Positions 35,519-44,361 are shown, numbered from the stretch's first letter. The stretch: DNA of 64,000 bases from Paenalcaligenes sp052103955 (GCA_052103955.1 JBQELO010000002.1:124001-188000); one strand, 5' to 3'. Numbers and translations: made by a program. Notes: generated by a model not told the origin, from the letters alone.

Positions 35519-35824
35519 TTATACACTCAACGCACACTCACGCAGTTCGGCTTCTATGGTGCCAAACTGGGTGAGTCCGTAAATCTCGTCATACGCCGCT
35601 TGCTGCGTTTGGAATTTTTCCATCTGACGGGTGGTGATATCGTTAATCGTGCCACCTTCCGTTTCTTCCACAATGCGCACTCTGGACACATCTTGAATAC
35701 GCGCAATGGTAAAAATGGCTTTAAGCCGACCGTGAAAATAGTATTCATACGCGGCTATAGGCTCTACACCTACGCCTGCTTCGCTGCGGTATTCACCCGG
35801 TTTGCTTGTTAGCACCACGTACAT
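35519..35824 (-). CDS. Unidentified 101-residue protein between two ferredoxin genes
   Basis: I do not recognise this protein. Its start overlaps the upstream ferredoxin stop (TAATG), so ATG 35824 is the natural start and the longer in-frame opening to 35899 is rejected. It is soluble with mixed alpha/beta character, aromatic-rich near the N-terminus (YEYYFHGRLKAIFTIA), then VSRVRIVEET, and a charged C-terminus. There are two cysteines at most, and no cluster or heme motif. Strict coupling with ferredoxin genes suggests an effector or coupling subunit of an oxygenase, or an assembly factor. Confidence 0.75.
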   Translation of the reverse strand: MYVVLTSKPGEYRSEAGVGVEPIAAYEYYFHGRLKAIFTIARIQDVSRVRIVEETEGGTINDITTRQMEKFQTQQAAYDEIYGLTQFGTIEAELRECALSV

Positions 35825-36132
35825 TATTCGTTCTCCTCTGCCACCGGCTGCTCTAAGGTGATGTCTTCGTTGATCCACAGTTGGCAGGTCAACCGCCACC
35901 CTTGTTCCAGCCGGTCACCCAATTGCTTTTTCTCTTTCCAGTTAGCGGCAGGCAAATGCTCAGCCCCCTCTAATACCCGGCATGCACATTTCGCGCATTT
36001 GCCCATACCGCAGCCGTAGTTCAAGTGCGGGAAAGGAAATTGTTTGATGCCAGCACGCACCACCAAGTTGGTGTTCTCTTGCACCTCGCCCACATGAACC
36101 TGATTATTTTTGTGAAATGTGATGGTTGGCAT
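35824..36132 (-). CDS. 2Fe-2S plant-type ferredoxin (first of two)
   Basis: A 102-residue ferredoxin with Cys in YGCGMGKCAKCACRV (C-x4-C-x2-C) and the distal Cys in LTCQLW. The C-terminus is acidic (VAEENE). It is the first gene of a minus-strand operon with the 101-residue protein, a second ferredoxin and the 123-residue protein. A GTATAC-centred palindrome lies 67 bases upstream of its start, as in other promoters of the locus. Confidence 0.9.
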   Translation of the reverse strand: MPTITFHKNNQVHVGEVQENTNLVVRAGIKQFPFPHLNYGCGMGKCAKCACRVLEGAEHLPAANWKEKKQLGDRLEQGWRLTCQLWINEDITLEQPVAEENE

Positions 36133-36198
36133 AAGGCCTCCTGCTTACTACTCACTCTGCTGCCGGATTATCAGCCCGATCGCACCCAAATCCTAAAA

Positions 36199-36208
36199 CG
36201 GTATACCG
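36199..36208. promoter_or_regulatory. GTATAC-type operator candidate, ferredoxin operon promoter
   Basis: CGGTATACCG is a perfect ten-base palindrome in the region between the divergent ferredoxin operon and the 51-residue frame. A second copy of the core (GCGGTATACT) is at 36291-36300. The same core recurs in three other promoter regions of the locus, next to a GntR/FCD regulator gene. Confidence 0.55.
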
Positions 36209-36329
36209 GTAAACTTTCCATCCTGATACTTGAATGAACTTGCTACCGATTTCCCTATAAAAACCATCAATTTGAGTGAAAACCCTAATTGCGGTATACT
36301 TAATTCAGTTTAACTACTTATGAAAAGCC

Positions 36330-36485
36330 ATGAGAAATCCCGTCGAACTTCGCTATCTTGAGCGTCCCATCGGCGAACAGCTGCAACCGCATTTCGCCAA
36401 ACGCCAACAATTGCGCCAACGTATCCCCCTGATTAATCTGCCACGCTTATCTGAGCTTTTTGGTCGTAGCCCTAAAAAGCCTTAA
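36330..36485 (+). CDS. Possible small protein, 51 residues
   Basis: The frame ATG 36330 to TAA 36485 encodes a basic, Arg/Gln/Leu-rich peptide starting MRNPVELRYLERPIGEQLQ and ending with FGRSPKKP. It lies just after a GTATAC box (36294) at a promoter-like distance, and its stop overlaps the stop of the convergent reductase by three bases. I see no ribosome site of note and no family. It could be a real regulated small gene, or the chance opening of a 197-base promoter region. Confidence 0.4.
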   Translation: MRNPVELRYLERPIGEQLQPHFAKRQQLRQRIPLINLPRLSELFGRSPKKP

Positions 36486-37507
36486 ACCGCTACAGCGTGA
36501 GCATCTGTTTGAAAGTTAAACGCATCGGCGTACACAAACTGACTGTCCGCCCCTTGCATGCCAAACAGCGCTCTGGCCTCGTCGATCATGGTGGGTGAGC
36601 CGCACAAATACACAGCGTGTTCAGACAAATCAGGAAAGTCCTCACACACCTGATGCTGTACATAACCGCGAGCTCCCGCCCATGTATCGTCGGCGGCAGA
36701 CAGCACCGGTACAAACTGGAACTCGAATAAACGATCAGCCCACGCAGCAATTTCCTCTGCCAAGTACAGGTCTGCAGCCGTGCGCATGCCCCAGTACAAG
36801 CTGATGGGAGGGCAATCGTCGTTATCCAGCAAAGACTCCAAAATGGCTTTAATGGGTGCAATACCCGTACCCGTTGCCACCATCACCATGGGGCGCCAGT
36901 CTTTTTCACGCCAGTAAAATTGGCCCATAGGCAGCATTAACCGCAAGGCGTCGCCTACCTGCAAGGTGGGCAACATGTGCTGTGTAAAGCGTCCGCCTTC
37001 AATCTCGCGTATGTGCAGCTCTAGCACGCCGGTCGCCGCATTGGCTGTCGCCATAGAAAAGCTACGTGTGCGACCATCGTCACACACCACATTCAAATAT
37101 TGGCCTGCCCGGTAGTCCATTTCTACGCCTTCAGGCAGTTGCAAGCGCAAGCGCCAAATACCTGTACACGCACGCTCTACCGCTAACACAGTAGCGTCTA
37201 CCTCTTGCGCTTCGGGCAAGTCGTCTTGGTGATTCGCCAAGCTAATTTCTATATCACCACGCAACCGCGCTTGGCACGCAGCCGCCATACCAGCGGCATG
37301 TTCATCGTCGGCCACACTCATGGGCAAGCAATCATCCTCGTAGTGCACCTGCCCTTCTGTGACATGGATACGGCACGTGCCACAGCCACCAAACTCGCAA
37401 TCACTGTGTATGCGTATGCCTTGCCGCTTAGCAGCTTGTAATACGGTTTCTTCGGGCTCTACCCAAAAGTGTTCGCCACTTTCCCGTACATTGACACGAT
37501 GCGCCAT
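36482..37507 (-). CDS. NAD(P)H:ferredoxin/oxygenase reductase (2Fe-2S, FAD, NAD)
   Basis: A three-domain electron-transfer protein of 341 residues. An N-terminal plant-type 2Fe-2S domain has CEFGGCGTC (about residues 37-45) and a distal Cys (AAACQAR); the FAD domain has RSFSMA (about 148); the NAD domain has ATGTGIAPI and the C-terminal YLCGSP. This is the layout of the reductases of phenol hydroxylase and benzoate dioxygenase. No Rieske or large-subunit diiron oxygenase is near, so it probably supplies the HDO enzyme at 39567, perhaps through the two ferredoxins. It lies 21 bases after the HbpS-like gene. Confidence 0.92.
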   Translation of the reverse strand: MAHRVNVRESGEHFWVEPEETVLQAAKRQGIRIHSDCEFGGCGTCRIHVTEGQVHYEDDCLPMSVADDEHAAGMAAACQARLRGDIEISLANHQDDLPEAQEVDATVLAVERACTGIWRLRLQLPEGVEMDYRAGQYLNVVCDDGRTRSFSMATANAATGVLELHIREIEGGRFTQHMLPTLQVGDALRLMLPMGQFYWREKDWRPMVMVATGTGIAPIKAILESLLDNDDCPPISLYWGMRTAADLYLAEEIAAWADRLFEFQFVPVLSAADDTWAGARGYVQHQVCEDFPDLSEHAVYLCGSPTMIDEARALFGMQGADSQFVYADAFNFQTDAHAVAV

Positions 37508-37528
37508 ATCCTTGTCTCCTAATGCGTA

Positions 37529-38008
37529 CTACTTCTTGATATCGGCCTGTACCAACACATCCAAGCCTTCGGCTTTCAGTGCATCGGACAACGCTTGCAA
37601 AGCGGCTACACCTGCTGCCGTATCTTGCTCGCCATTACCGCCACTCAAACCAATACCGCCCACAACTTCGCCATTAATCACAACGGGAAAGCCACCCACG
37701 AAGGCAGCAAAGCGGCCTTCAAAGCTCAGTTGAATACCAAAGGCTTCATTGCCTGGCAGTGCTGGGCCATTAGGAGCAGTCGTAAACAAATGGGTAGAAC
37801 GCTTGTGACCGGCTGCAGTGAAGGCCTTGTTCCACGCAATTTGTGGGCCTGTAATACGCGCACCATCCATACGCTCTAGCGCTATGGGGTAGCCCCCTTC
37901 ATCCACCACACAAATGGTTTCCAGCACACCAATTTCTTTGGACTTGGCGATGGCCGCTTCCACCATCAAACGGGCTTCACGCTGTTCAAGACGCAGAATT
38001 TTTTTCAT
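37529..38008 (-). CDS. HbpS/GlcG-family protein
   Basis: A 159-residue protein of the GlcG/HbpS (PduO C-terminal-like) fold, with ICVVDEGGYPIALERMDGA, the KAFTAAGHKRST region and GGFPVVINGEVVGGIGLSGG. Members bind heme or a corrinoid or act as small accessory proteins, and they are common next to catabolic oxidases (glc operon). There is no signal peptide. Start ATG 38008 (MKKILRLEQ) is preferred over a start 12 bases upstream. It lies between the aldehyde dehydrogenase and the reductase in one operon. Confidence 0.82.
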   Translation of the reverse strand: MKKILRLEQREARLMVEAAIAKSKEIGVLETICVVDEGGYPIALERMDGARITGPQIAWNKAFTAAGHKRSTHLFTTAPNGPALPGNEAFGIQLSFEGRFAAFVGGFPVVINGEVVGGIGLSGGNGEQDTAAGVAALQALSDALKAEGLDVLVQADIKK

Positions 38009-38038
38009 ATCACTTCTCAACCTTTGGTTTACAAAACA

Positions 38039-39499
38039 TCAAATACCGCAGTACACGGTTTTGATTTGGGTATAAAACTCCAAGCCACCCCTGCCCGACT
38101 CACGGAAGGTAGAGGTACTGGATTGCTTCAAGCCACCAAATGGCGCATTCATCAAATTGCCGGTGGTGGTGCGATTAATCTTCACCGTGCCCGCCTCTAT
38201 GTCAGTGCTAAAACGGTGTGCGTATTCTGCGCTGCGCGTCACAATGGCGGCCGACAAACCATATTCGGTGTCATTAGCCATCGCTAAGGCTTGCTCGTAG
38301 CTGTCAAACTCAAGTAGCGCAATGACCGGCCCAAAAATTTCTTCGCGAGCAATACGCATGTGTTGCGTGACGTCGGTGAACACCGCGGGTGTCATGTAGA
38401 AACCCTGAGCAAAATCACCCTCGGTTAAGCGCTCGCCACCGCATAAATGCGTGGCTTCTTGCTTACCTACTTCCACGTATTTCAAAATACTTTCTAGCTG
38501 ACCACGTGTGGCGATAGGGCCCAAATCTGGGTTAGCAGTGAGGCCATTGCCTACCGTTAGCGCTTGCACTTTTTCCAGCAACTTACGTGTAAATTCTGCT
38601 TTCACGTCACGCTGTACTAACACGCGACTGGTGCCAGTACACGCTTGCCCGCTTAAAGAAAAACCACCTTGGATCACCAACTTTACGGCCAGATCCAGGT
38701 CGGCATCTTCCATCACGATAAGCGGGTTTTTGCCGCCTAATTCCATCTGGGTACGGGTGCTCATACGCGCTTGACGACAAATGTCTTCGCCCGCACGTGT
38801 AGAACCCGTAAACGAAATCGCACGTACCTCGGGGGACGTCACCAGCACTGGCCCTACTTCACCCGCACGGCCATGCACTAAGTTCAGCACCCCTGCTGGA
38901 ATACCCGCCTGAGCAAAGGCCTCGCACAGGTAGTAGCCGGTTAGTGGTGTGTCTGATGACGGTTTAAACACCACGGTGTTACCGGTAATCAGAGCAGGCG
39001 CAATCTTGCGAGCCGGAATAGAGATGGGGAAATTCCACGGTGCAATCACAGACACCACACCCAGCGGTTCGCGCTGTGTATAAACCAGTTGTTGTGCATC
39101 GTCCTGTGGAAAAGTTTCGCCGGTATAGGTTTGGCCTTCTACCGCATAAAAACGTAGTGTTTGCGCAGAACGGGTGACTTCCATTTTGCTTTGCGCAAAC
39201 GTTTTGCCTTCTTCTCGCGTCAACCCTTCAGCAATGCGTTCTACATTGGCGTCCAGATAGGCAGCGGCCTTATCCAAAATACGAGCACGCGCCGAAATGG
39301 GGGTTGCACGCCACGCGGCAAAGGCGGCTTGTGCGGCAGTGACCGCTTGCTGTGCGTCGTCAGCGGTTGATACCGGAAAGTGTCCCACCACGTCGCGCTG
39401 ATCAGCCGGGTTTAAATTAGGCTGTGTACGCCCGCTGCTACTGGGTTGCCACTGTCCGTTGATATAGTTCTCGAACACAACATCGTTAAGATTTTCCAC
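38039..39499 (-). CDS. NAD(P)-dependent aldehyde dehydrogenase (KGSADH-like)
   Basis: An aldehyde dehydrogenase of 486 residues with IAPWNFPISIPARKIAPAL, the glutamate in MELGGKNPL (about residue 256) and the catalytic Cys in LSGQACTGTSR (about 290). It is closest in form to semialdehyde dehydrogenases such as 2-oxoglutarate semialdehyde dehydrogenase. It lies 67 bases after the HDO gene, with an operon spacing, so it probably oxidises an aldehyde released by the HDO reaction. The chain length of the substrate is unknown. Confidence 0.9.
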   Translation of the reverse strand: MENLNDVVFENYINGQWQPSSSGRTQPNLNPADQRDVVGHFPVSTADDAQQAVTAAQAAFAAWRATPISARARILDKAAAYLDANVERIAEGLTREEGKTFAQSKMEVTRSAQTLRFYAVEGQTYTGETFPQDDAQQLVYTQREPLGVVSVIAPWNFPISIPARKIAPALITGNTVVFKPSSDTPLTGYYLCEAFAQAGIPAGVLNLVHGRAGEVGPVLVTSPEVRAISFTGSTRAGEDICRQARMSTRTQMELGGKNPLIVMEDADLDLAVKLVIQGGFSLSGQACTGTSRVLVQRDVKAEFTRKLLEKVQALTVGNGLTANPDLGPIATRGQLESILKYVEVGKQEATHLCGGERLTEGDFAQGFYMTPAVFTDVTQHMRIAREEIFGPVIALLEFDSYEQALAMANDTEYGLSAAIVTRSAEYAHRFSTDIEAGTVKINRTTTGNLMNAPFGGLKQSSTSTFRESGRGGLEFYTQIKTVYCGI

Positions 39500-39566
39500 C
39501 GCTCTACTTCCTTTGTTGCTGTACTGGCGGGCAGCCCATCTGCCCGCCGGTTTTTTCCACTGCTAC

Positions 39567-40301
39567 TTACGCTGCTTCCAGTTCCAGTTCCTGCAAACTG
39601 ATTTCGTCTTTCACGTAGTCGTTGTACAAAGCGGTGGTATACAGCAAGCGCATTTCAGCGCCGATTTCACAAATACGCAGACAGCGCTTTTGCAGCTCTA
39701 CGGTGTTGGCGTGCTCCAGCACGATTTGGTAGCCACGTTCACCGTGGATTTCGTCGGACACGATATGCAGATCGAAGAACTCCACTTCTTCGTCGGTGAA
39801 ACCGTATTTTTCGCGCAGCGTAGGTGTTTGTTTACGGTAAATAGACGGCACTTGGGACTCCAAACCCACTACCAAACCCGCTACAGCCACAACAGGATCT
39901 TCACGCATCGCAACCGCGTAGCACCATGCTTGCAACGCACGAGTAGTGGCGTTCATGTTGTCTGAATCTTCAATGCGTGCACGGGACGTGCCACATGCCT
40001 CACCAAAACGAATCAACAAATCAGTGTGGCGATCGCCACCGATTTCTTCTTCGTACATGTTGGCCAGCAAGAAGTCTTTGGCTTCTACAAATTCTGCAGG
40101 GGTACGGGCGTACAAGTAGCCCAAGTAATCCGCAAACGGACCTACGTAGTGGTAATGGTTTTCTGCCCAGCGTGCCAAGTGTTCACGGCTAAGTTTGCCG
40201 GTAGCCCATGCAATGCTGAATGGAGATTTGTTGGCGCTTTTGCCTTTGATGGCAGTTTCCAGTGCGGCGCGAAATTCGTCGCGGTTGAGTAGTTTGTCCA
40301 T
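39567..40301 (-). CDS. Heme-oxygenase-like diiron oxidase (HDO/CADD-like)
   Basis: A 244-residue helical protein of the PqqC/TenA/heme-oxygenase-like fold. Candidate metal ligands are E85 and H92 (MYEEEIGGDRH), E148 (GLESQ), H179, D183 and H186 (LHIVSDEIHGE). The spacing is that of CADD-type dimetal enzymes, so it is not the cofactorless PqqC. Such HDOs use O2 to break C-C or C-N bonds or to N-oxygenate, as in UndA, BesC and SznF. ATG 40301 follows AGGGAAA. It is the first gene of an operon with aldehyde dehydrogenase, HbpS-like protein and reductase, and has a GTATAC palindrome upstream. The substrate is unknown. Confidence 0.85.
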   Translation of the reverse strand: MDKLLNRDEFRAALETAIKGKSANKSPFSIAWATGKLSREHLARWAENHYHYVGPFADYLGYLYARTPAEFVEAKDFLLANMYEEEIGGDRHTDLLIRFGEACGTSRARIEDSDNMNATTRALQAWCYAVAMREDPVVAVAGLVVGLESQVPSIYRKQTPTLREKYGFTDEEVEFFDLHIVSDEIHGERGYQIVLEHANTVELQKRCLRICEIGAEMRLLYTTALYNDYVKDEISLQELELEAA

Positions 40302-40373
40302 GACTGTTTCCCTTTTTAAAAACGTCGCCCTACGGCATCTGACTAAAACATGAAGCTTAAATGATTTAAGCAT

Positions 40374-40392
40374 ATTGTATACGGTATACAAT
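40374..40392. promoter_or_regulatory. GntR/FCD-type operator candidate upstream of the HDO operon
   Basis: ATTGTATAC-G-GTATACAAT is a perfect inverted repeat with nine-base arms. The form with TTGTATAC half-sites is typical of FCD-type GntR regulators. It lies 73 bases before the HDO start codon and 18 bases from the 3' end of the amidohydrolase gene, so it should control the HDO operon. Confidence 0.7.
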
Positions 40393-40427
40393 TTAAGAAA
40401 GTAGGGAATTACCCTGCCCAATTCTTG

Positions 40428-41903
40428 CTATGCAACCGCTACACAACCATCCTTGCGTGAGTCAGAAACCGCCTTTAACTCACCATTTTCTTGGCGTTGC
40501 ACGGCTTGTGCACCACCAAAATCACTGCGCCCTGCCAATTCACCCACACCCGGATCAGGAGCCGTAAAACCTTGTTTGCGTAGAAATTCTGCACAAACGT
40601 CGTCAAAACCTTGCTCTAAGGCCAGACGCCCCGCCGCTTCTAAGCGCCAACGTGGTGCATACACAGCATCTTCCACGCTACGTTGATCGCGCAGCACCTT
40701 AGTCCAAATCTGTATTTGCCCTTGGGGTTGCATCAAACCACCCACTACTCCTAGCCCCATATAGAACTGGCCTTGGCGCAAGGCCATTGCCGGCACGACG
40801 GTGTGGTACGGACGTTTATGCGGGCCTGGTGCATTCACATGCTCCGGGGCAGAAAAGCCAAACCCACGGTTTTGCAGCACAAAGCCACAACCGGGCACAG
40901 CATAGGCAGAACCAAAACGTTTAAAAATGCTAGACATCAACGTGACCGCTAAGCCATTGCTGTCTACCACCACCGTGCATACGGTGTTTCCCGCCGGATC
41001 ACATACCACCCGTGATGCATGAGCCATGGCCTGCTCAGTGGCTTGTACCAAGGCTAGCTCTGCTTCAGGCGCTGCTGCATTTCGTTGTTCCCACACCTGT
41101 TTCACTGCTGCCAACACCGCCATACCATGCGTATTAGGCGGGCACTCATAGAGAGTGAAGTCATCCAACTCCACCTGCACTGGTTCGCAGAAAAAACCCT
41201 GATGTGCGCTGAAATCGTTAGCGCGTAGCAACCCACCCACGGCCAGCATGGCTTGTTCCGCACGCAGAGCAACCTCACCACGATAAAACGCATCCGGCCC
41301 ATCGTTAGCAATGGCTTGCAGCACGGCTGCCAGCTCGGGGTTACGGAAATGCTCACCTGCCGCATAGGGCTGCCCGGCGCGATACAAGGCGGCACAAACC
41401 GGGTCTTTATGCAGCACAAAGTCGAAAATCTTCCACTCTTGCGCCGCTACTTTCGCCACCGCAAAACCGTCTTGCGCCAAGCGTATAGCGTCATCAAACA
41501 ACCGCTGCCACGGCAAGTAGCCATAACGCTGGTGTACGTCATACCACCCACGCACTAAACCCGGCGTGGTGATAGACAAAACGTGGCGCTCAGGTATGCG
41601 CTGGTTAGGCAGATCCACTAGCTGTTCTGGCGTTAGCAAAAAAGGGGCAGCCCCACTGCCGTTGTACGACACTGGAGCCTCGCCCCGCTTGGCAATCATC
41701 GCCAATAAATCGCCACCTATACCAGTAGCCATGGGCTCTACTACCCCCATGACTACGTCAGCGGCAATGGCAGCGTCCACGGCACTGCCACCTTCTTCCA
41801 ACACGGTACGTGCCGCCTGAGCAGCCAGTGGGTGGCCTGTTGCTACCGCCCACTGCTGCCCTATGGCTGATTTTTGCACCGATGCATGTTCGCTACTTTG
41901 CAT
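40428..41903 (-). CDS. Gamma-glutamyltransferase-family amidohydrolase
   Basis: A Ntn-hydrolase of the GGT family, 491 residues, made as one chain to be cut before the nucleophile threonine. The N-terminal GGSAVDAAIAA and GIGGDLLAMI are typical. The cut site reads GNTVCTVVVD, so the nucleophile T307 is kept, but the usual T-T-H is T-V-C. There is no signal peptide, so it is cytoplasmic, as in HpxW-like amidohydrolases, rather than periplasmic glutathione turnover. It follows the permease by nine bases, so it probably hydrolyses an imported amide. The exact substrate is unknown. Confidence 0.83.
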   Translation of the reverse strand: MQSSEHASVQKSAIGQQWAVATGHPLAAQAARTVLEEGGSAVDAAIAADVVMGVVEPMATGIGGDLLAMIAKRGEAPVSYNGSGAAPFLLTPEQLVDLPNQRIPERHVLSITTPGLVRGWYDVHQRYGYLPWQRLFDDAIRLAQDGFAVAKVAAQEWKIFDFVLHKDPVCAALYRAGQPYAAGEHFRNPELAAVLQAIANDGPDAFYRGEVALRAEQAMLAVGGLLRANDFSAHQGFFCEPVQVELDDFTLYECPPNTHGMAVLAAVKQVWEQRNAAAPEAELALVQATEQAMAHASRVVCDPAGNTVCTVVVDSNGLAVTLMSSIFKRFGSAYAVPGCGFVLQNRGFGFSAPEHVNAPGPHKRPYHTVVPAMALRQGQFYMGLGVVGGLMQPQGQIQIWTKVLRDQRSVEDAVYAPRWRLEAAGRLALEQGFDDVCAEFLRKQGFTAPDPGVGELAGRSDFGGAQAVQRQENGELKAVSDSRKDGCVAVA

Positions 41904-41912
41904 ACGTATTAC

Positions 41913-43427
41913 CTAAAAGAACACCACGGCGCAGGCAGTAGATACTGCCATCCCCACTAGCACTGGCAAGGTCAACGCACGTACCAAGTCCAGCACATGC
42001 ACCCGAGCAAAACCAGCCACAGCAATCAATGAAGACCATGCTATTAATGTGCCGCCACCCGTCCACACCGCACCTATTTGTCCAATAGCCGCCAAGGTAT
42101 CTACACTTAAACCTGACACCGGCGCTAGGGCAGACGCCAAGGTACCGGTCAATGGCAAACCAGAGAAACCAGAGCCATCAATACCCGACACTATCCCCAC
42201 CAACAGCACCCCAAATGCCACTAAGAAATGGTTTTCAGGAATGTATTGCTGGCCTGCAGAGATCAGTTCAAACAACAAGCTAGGCGTCTTATCCAACGGC
42301 CAATCTAAGATGGCAGAGGCTGCTTCGCTGGCGCCTAAAAAGAAGAACCCTGCAATAGGTAACACCGAGCCCATCGCCCTAAACGCGAACACAAAACCAT
42401 CAGTCATATGATCTGGACACACGTCTAACGTGCGGCGCGGCCCTTCAGCCATACAGGTAGCGATAGTCATCAGAATAAAGGCCACACCCCCCACTAACCC
42501 TGCTGCTTCCCCTCCCCGTAATACCGGCAAACCAGGGATAAAGCGTGGTAGCAACATCAACCCAATCACCATCAAAAAAGCCAATGGAGTGATCACCGCC
42601 AAAATGCGTGAATAGCGTTTTTCTTTGTTGCTTAAGCCTGTGTGCTCAGTTAGTTCTGAACCGGACGTACCGCGTGCGATTTCGGCCTTGTCGTACGTAC
42701 CTTGGGATTCCACTTCTTCCAACGTGCTATCAGGAGCTTGGCCCATCCATTCATCCAACAGTTTGGTGTTGGCTGGCTTGAAATAACGACGCATTAATAA
42801 AAATGCCAACGTTAACGCCACACCACCCGTGATCCACGACAAGATCAAAGCACGGTCGGCAATGATGCTGACATCAGCCGTTACCCCAGCAGCCTTGGCA
42901 CTAATACCCGGTGCCACGCCGATGATGTAGTCGGATGACAAAGCCATACCTTGACCGCAAATGGCAATTACCATCGCCCCCACCAACGGCGGCAAGCCCG
43001 CAGCAATAGCCGCTGGCAACAAAATGGCCGATACCAACGGCACAGCCGGTGTAGGCCAAAAGAACAGCGAAATAAAATAGGTTGCCGCAGCAATCACCAG
43101 AAAAGAAGTGCCGCTGTTCACCATAACTTTGCGAAACGGCGCCACCATGCGTACATCAGCCTCTAACCGCTTCAGCGAGTTCAGCAACGCCGTCATAAAG
43201 GTAATGACCAAGAAGATGTTAAAGAGCTCCTTGGCGGCCACGAAACTGGCCGAGAAAATACTGATAATCCCCTGTATGGGGCTGCCTGTGATCGCTGTGA
43301 CTACCGCTAGCGTCCCTATGACGGATGGCACCACCACGTTGGCTCTAAATAGCATGGTGATAATGATCACCAACACCCCGATCAGATACACCCAATGTGC
43401 TGCACTGAGCACGACATCGTTTGGCAT
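41913..43427 (-). CDS. Multi-pass permease (GntP/ion-transporter superfamily-like)
   Basis: An inner-membrane protein of 504 residues with about twelve hydrophobic segments, a cytoplasmic loop around residues 215-275, and glycine-rich re-entrant-like stretches (TPAVPLVSAILLPAAI, GIDGSGFSGLPLTGTL). This is the pattern of GntP, CitMHS or other ion-transporter superfamily members that carry small organic acids. It is the first gene of a pair with the amidohydrolase and has a GTATAC box 57 bases upstream of its start. I would read it as the uptake carrier of the locus. Substrate unknown. Confidence 0.72.
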   Translation of the reverse strand: MPNDVVLSAAHWVYLIGVLVIIITMLFRANVVVPSVIGTLAVVTAITGSPIQGIISIFSASFVAAKELFNIFLVITFMTALLNSLKRLEADVRMVAPFRKVMVNSGTSFLVIAAATYFISLFFWPTPAVPLVSAILLPAAIAAGLPPLVGAMVIAICGQGMALSSDYIIGVAPGISAKAAGVTADVSIIADRALILSWITGGVALTLAFLLMRRYFKPANTKLLDEWMGQAPDSTLEEVESQGTYDKAEIARGTSGSELTEHTGLSNKEKRYSRILAVITPLAFLMVIGLMLLPRFIPGLPVLRGGEAAGLVGGVAFILMTIATCMAEGPRRTLDVCPDHMTDGFVFAFRAMGSVLPIAGFFFLGASEAASAILDWPLDKTPSLLFELISAGQQYIPENHFLVAFGVLLVGIVSGIDGSGFSGLPLTGTLASALAPVSGLSVDTLAAIGQIGAVWTGGGTLIAWSSLIAVAGFARVHVLDLVRALTLPVLVGMAVSTACAVVFF

Positions 43428-43483
43428 TCCTGCATCCCCCTTTGTCTAGGTTTTTATTTACGTCATAAGCATTGCGTAAGTCG

Positions 43484-43489
43484 GTATAC
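43484..43489. promoter_or_regulatory. GTATAC core in the permease/TSUP divergent promoter
   Basis: TCGGTATACT (43481-43490) lies in the 178-base gap between the permease-amidohydrolase pair and the TSUP gene. A related ACCATATAC element is at 43579-43587. Each extends the set of GTATAC-type sites in this locus. On its own the site is short and could be chance. Confidence 0.4.
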
Positions 43490-43605
43490 TATCTGCAATT
43501 TGTTTTAGACTTCAGACAAAAACCTAAAAATTGGGGAAAACTCTGATAAATTCAAACCTAAAGCATTCAATCTGAATACCATATACAGAAAAAGGAAGCA
43601 CAAAC

Positions 43606-44352
43606 GTGTTCATGTCATTGCTAAGTTTGGTAGACCCGTTGTCGTGGCTCTTAATGGCGGCGTTAGTTGTGCTGGCAGCCTTTCTACAAGGCGTGGGGGG
43701 GGTAGGCTTTGCCATGTTGGTCGCACCTATTGCGGCGCTTACCTTTCCTGAGCTGGTGCCCGGTCCGTTATTAGCCTTGGGCGGTAGCGTATCGCTATTA
43801 GCCGCGTTACGTGAACGCCAGCACATTGTGCTACCCGTTGTAGGCTATGCCGTAGCAGGGCGTGCTATAGGTTCTGTCATTGCGGTGCTAGGTATGACGC
43901 AACTGCCCGTTTCCGTTATCAATCTAAGCTTTGCAGTGATGATTTTGGTGGCCGTTACGCTTAGTGCCAGAGGACTACGCATACTACCCTCGTCACGTAA
44001 TATGGGTTTGGCCGGCATCGCCTCTGGCATTATGGGCACGCTCACCTCGGTAGGTGCCCCTGCATTGGCTATTGCCATGCAAAACCTAGCTGCTGCGCAA
44101 TTACGTGCCTCGTTAGGCCTGATTTTATTTTTGGGTGCCAGCTTATCGTTGATCTTGCTGATAGCCGCAGGGCTATTTACCATGCAGCAAGCACTGCTAA
44201 GCGTAGTGCTGTATCCCTTTATGCTGCTGGGTTTCGCACTGTCTGGGAAAATGCGTCATAAGGTAAGCCTACCGGTGATACGTAGGTTATTGCTTAGTGT
44301 ATGTACCTTTAGCGCTGTAGTACTTATCGTACGTACCCTACTGGTTGCATAA
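43606..44352 (+). CDS. TSUP (TauE/SafE) family exporter
   Basis: A 248-residue membrane protein with about eight transmembrane helices and the internally repeated TSUP pattern (QGVGGVGFAMLVAPIAAL; GIASGIMGTLTSVGAPALAIAMQ). Known members export sulfite, sulfoacetate or related anions. GTG 43606 is placed nine bases after AGGA; ATG 43612 is the alternative. It stands divergent from the permease and 85 bases before the GntR gene. It hints that the locus substrate or a product is a sulfonated or carboxylated anion, but many TSUP proteins have other cargo. Confidence 0.85.
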   Translation: MFMSLLSLVDPLSWLLMAALVVLAAFLQGVGGVGFAMLVAPIAALTFPELVPGPLLALGGSVSLLAALRERQHIVLPVVGYAVAGRAIGSVIAVLGMTQLPVSVINLSFAVMILVAVTLSARGLRILPSSRNMGLAGIASGIMGTLTSVGAPALAIAMQNLAAAQLRASLGLILFLGASLSLILLIAAGLFTMQQALLSVVLYPFMLLGFALSGKMRHKVSLPVIRRLLLSVCTFSAVVLIVRTLLVA

Positions 44353-44361
44353 GGCTCTGGT

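Noticed and set aside
43606..44352. Firm call of sulfonate catabolism from the TSUP exporter.
   Set aside because: TSUP proteins carry many anions and no sulfonate-cleaving enzyme such as a TauD or SsuD relative is present; kept only as a hint.
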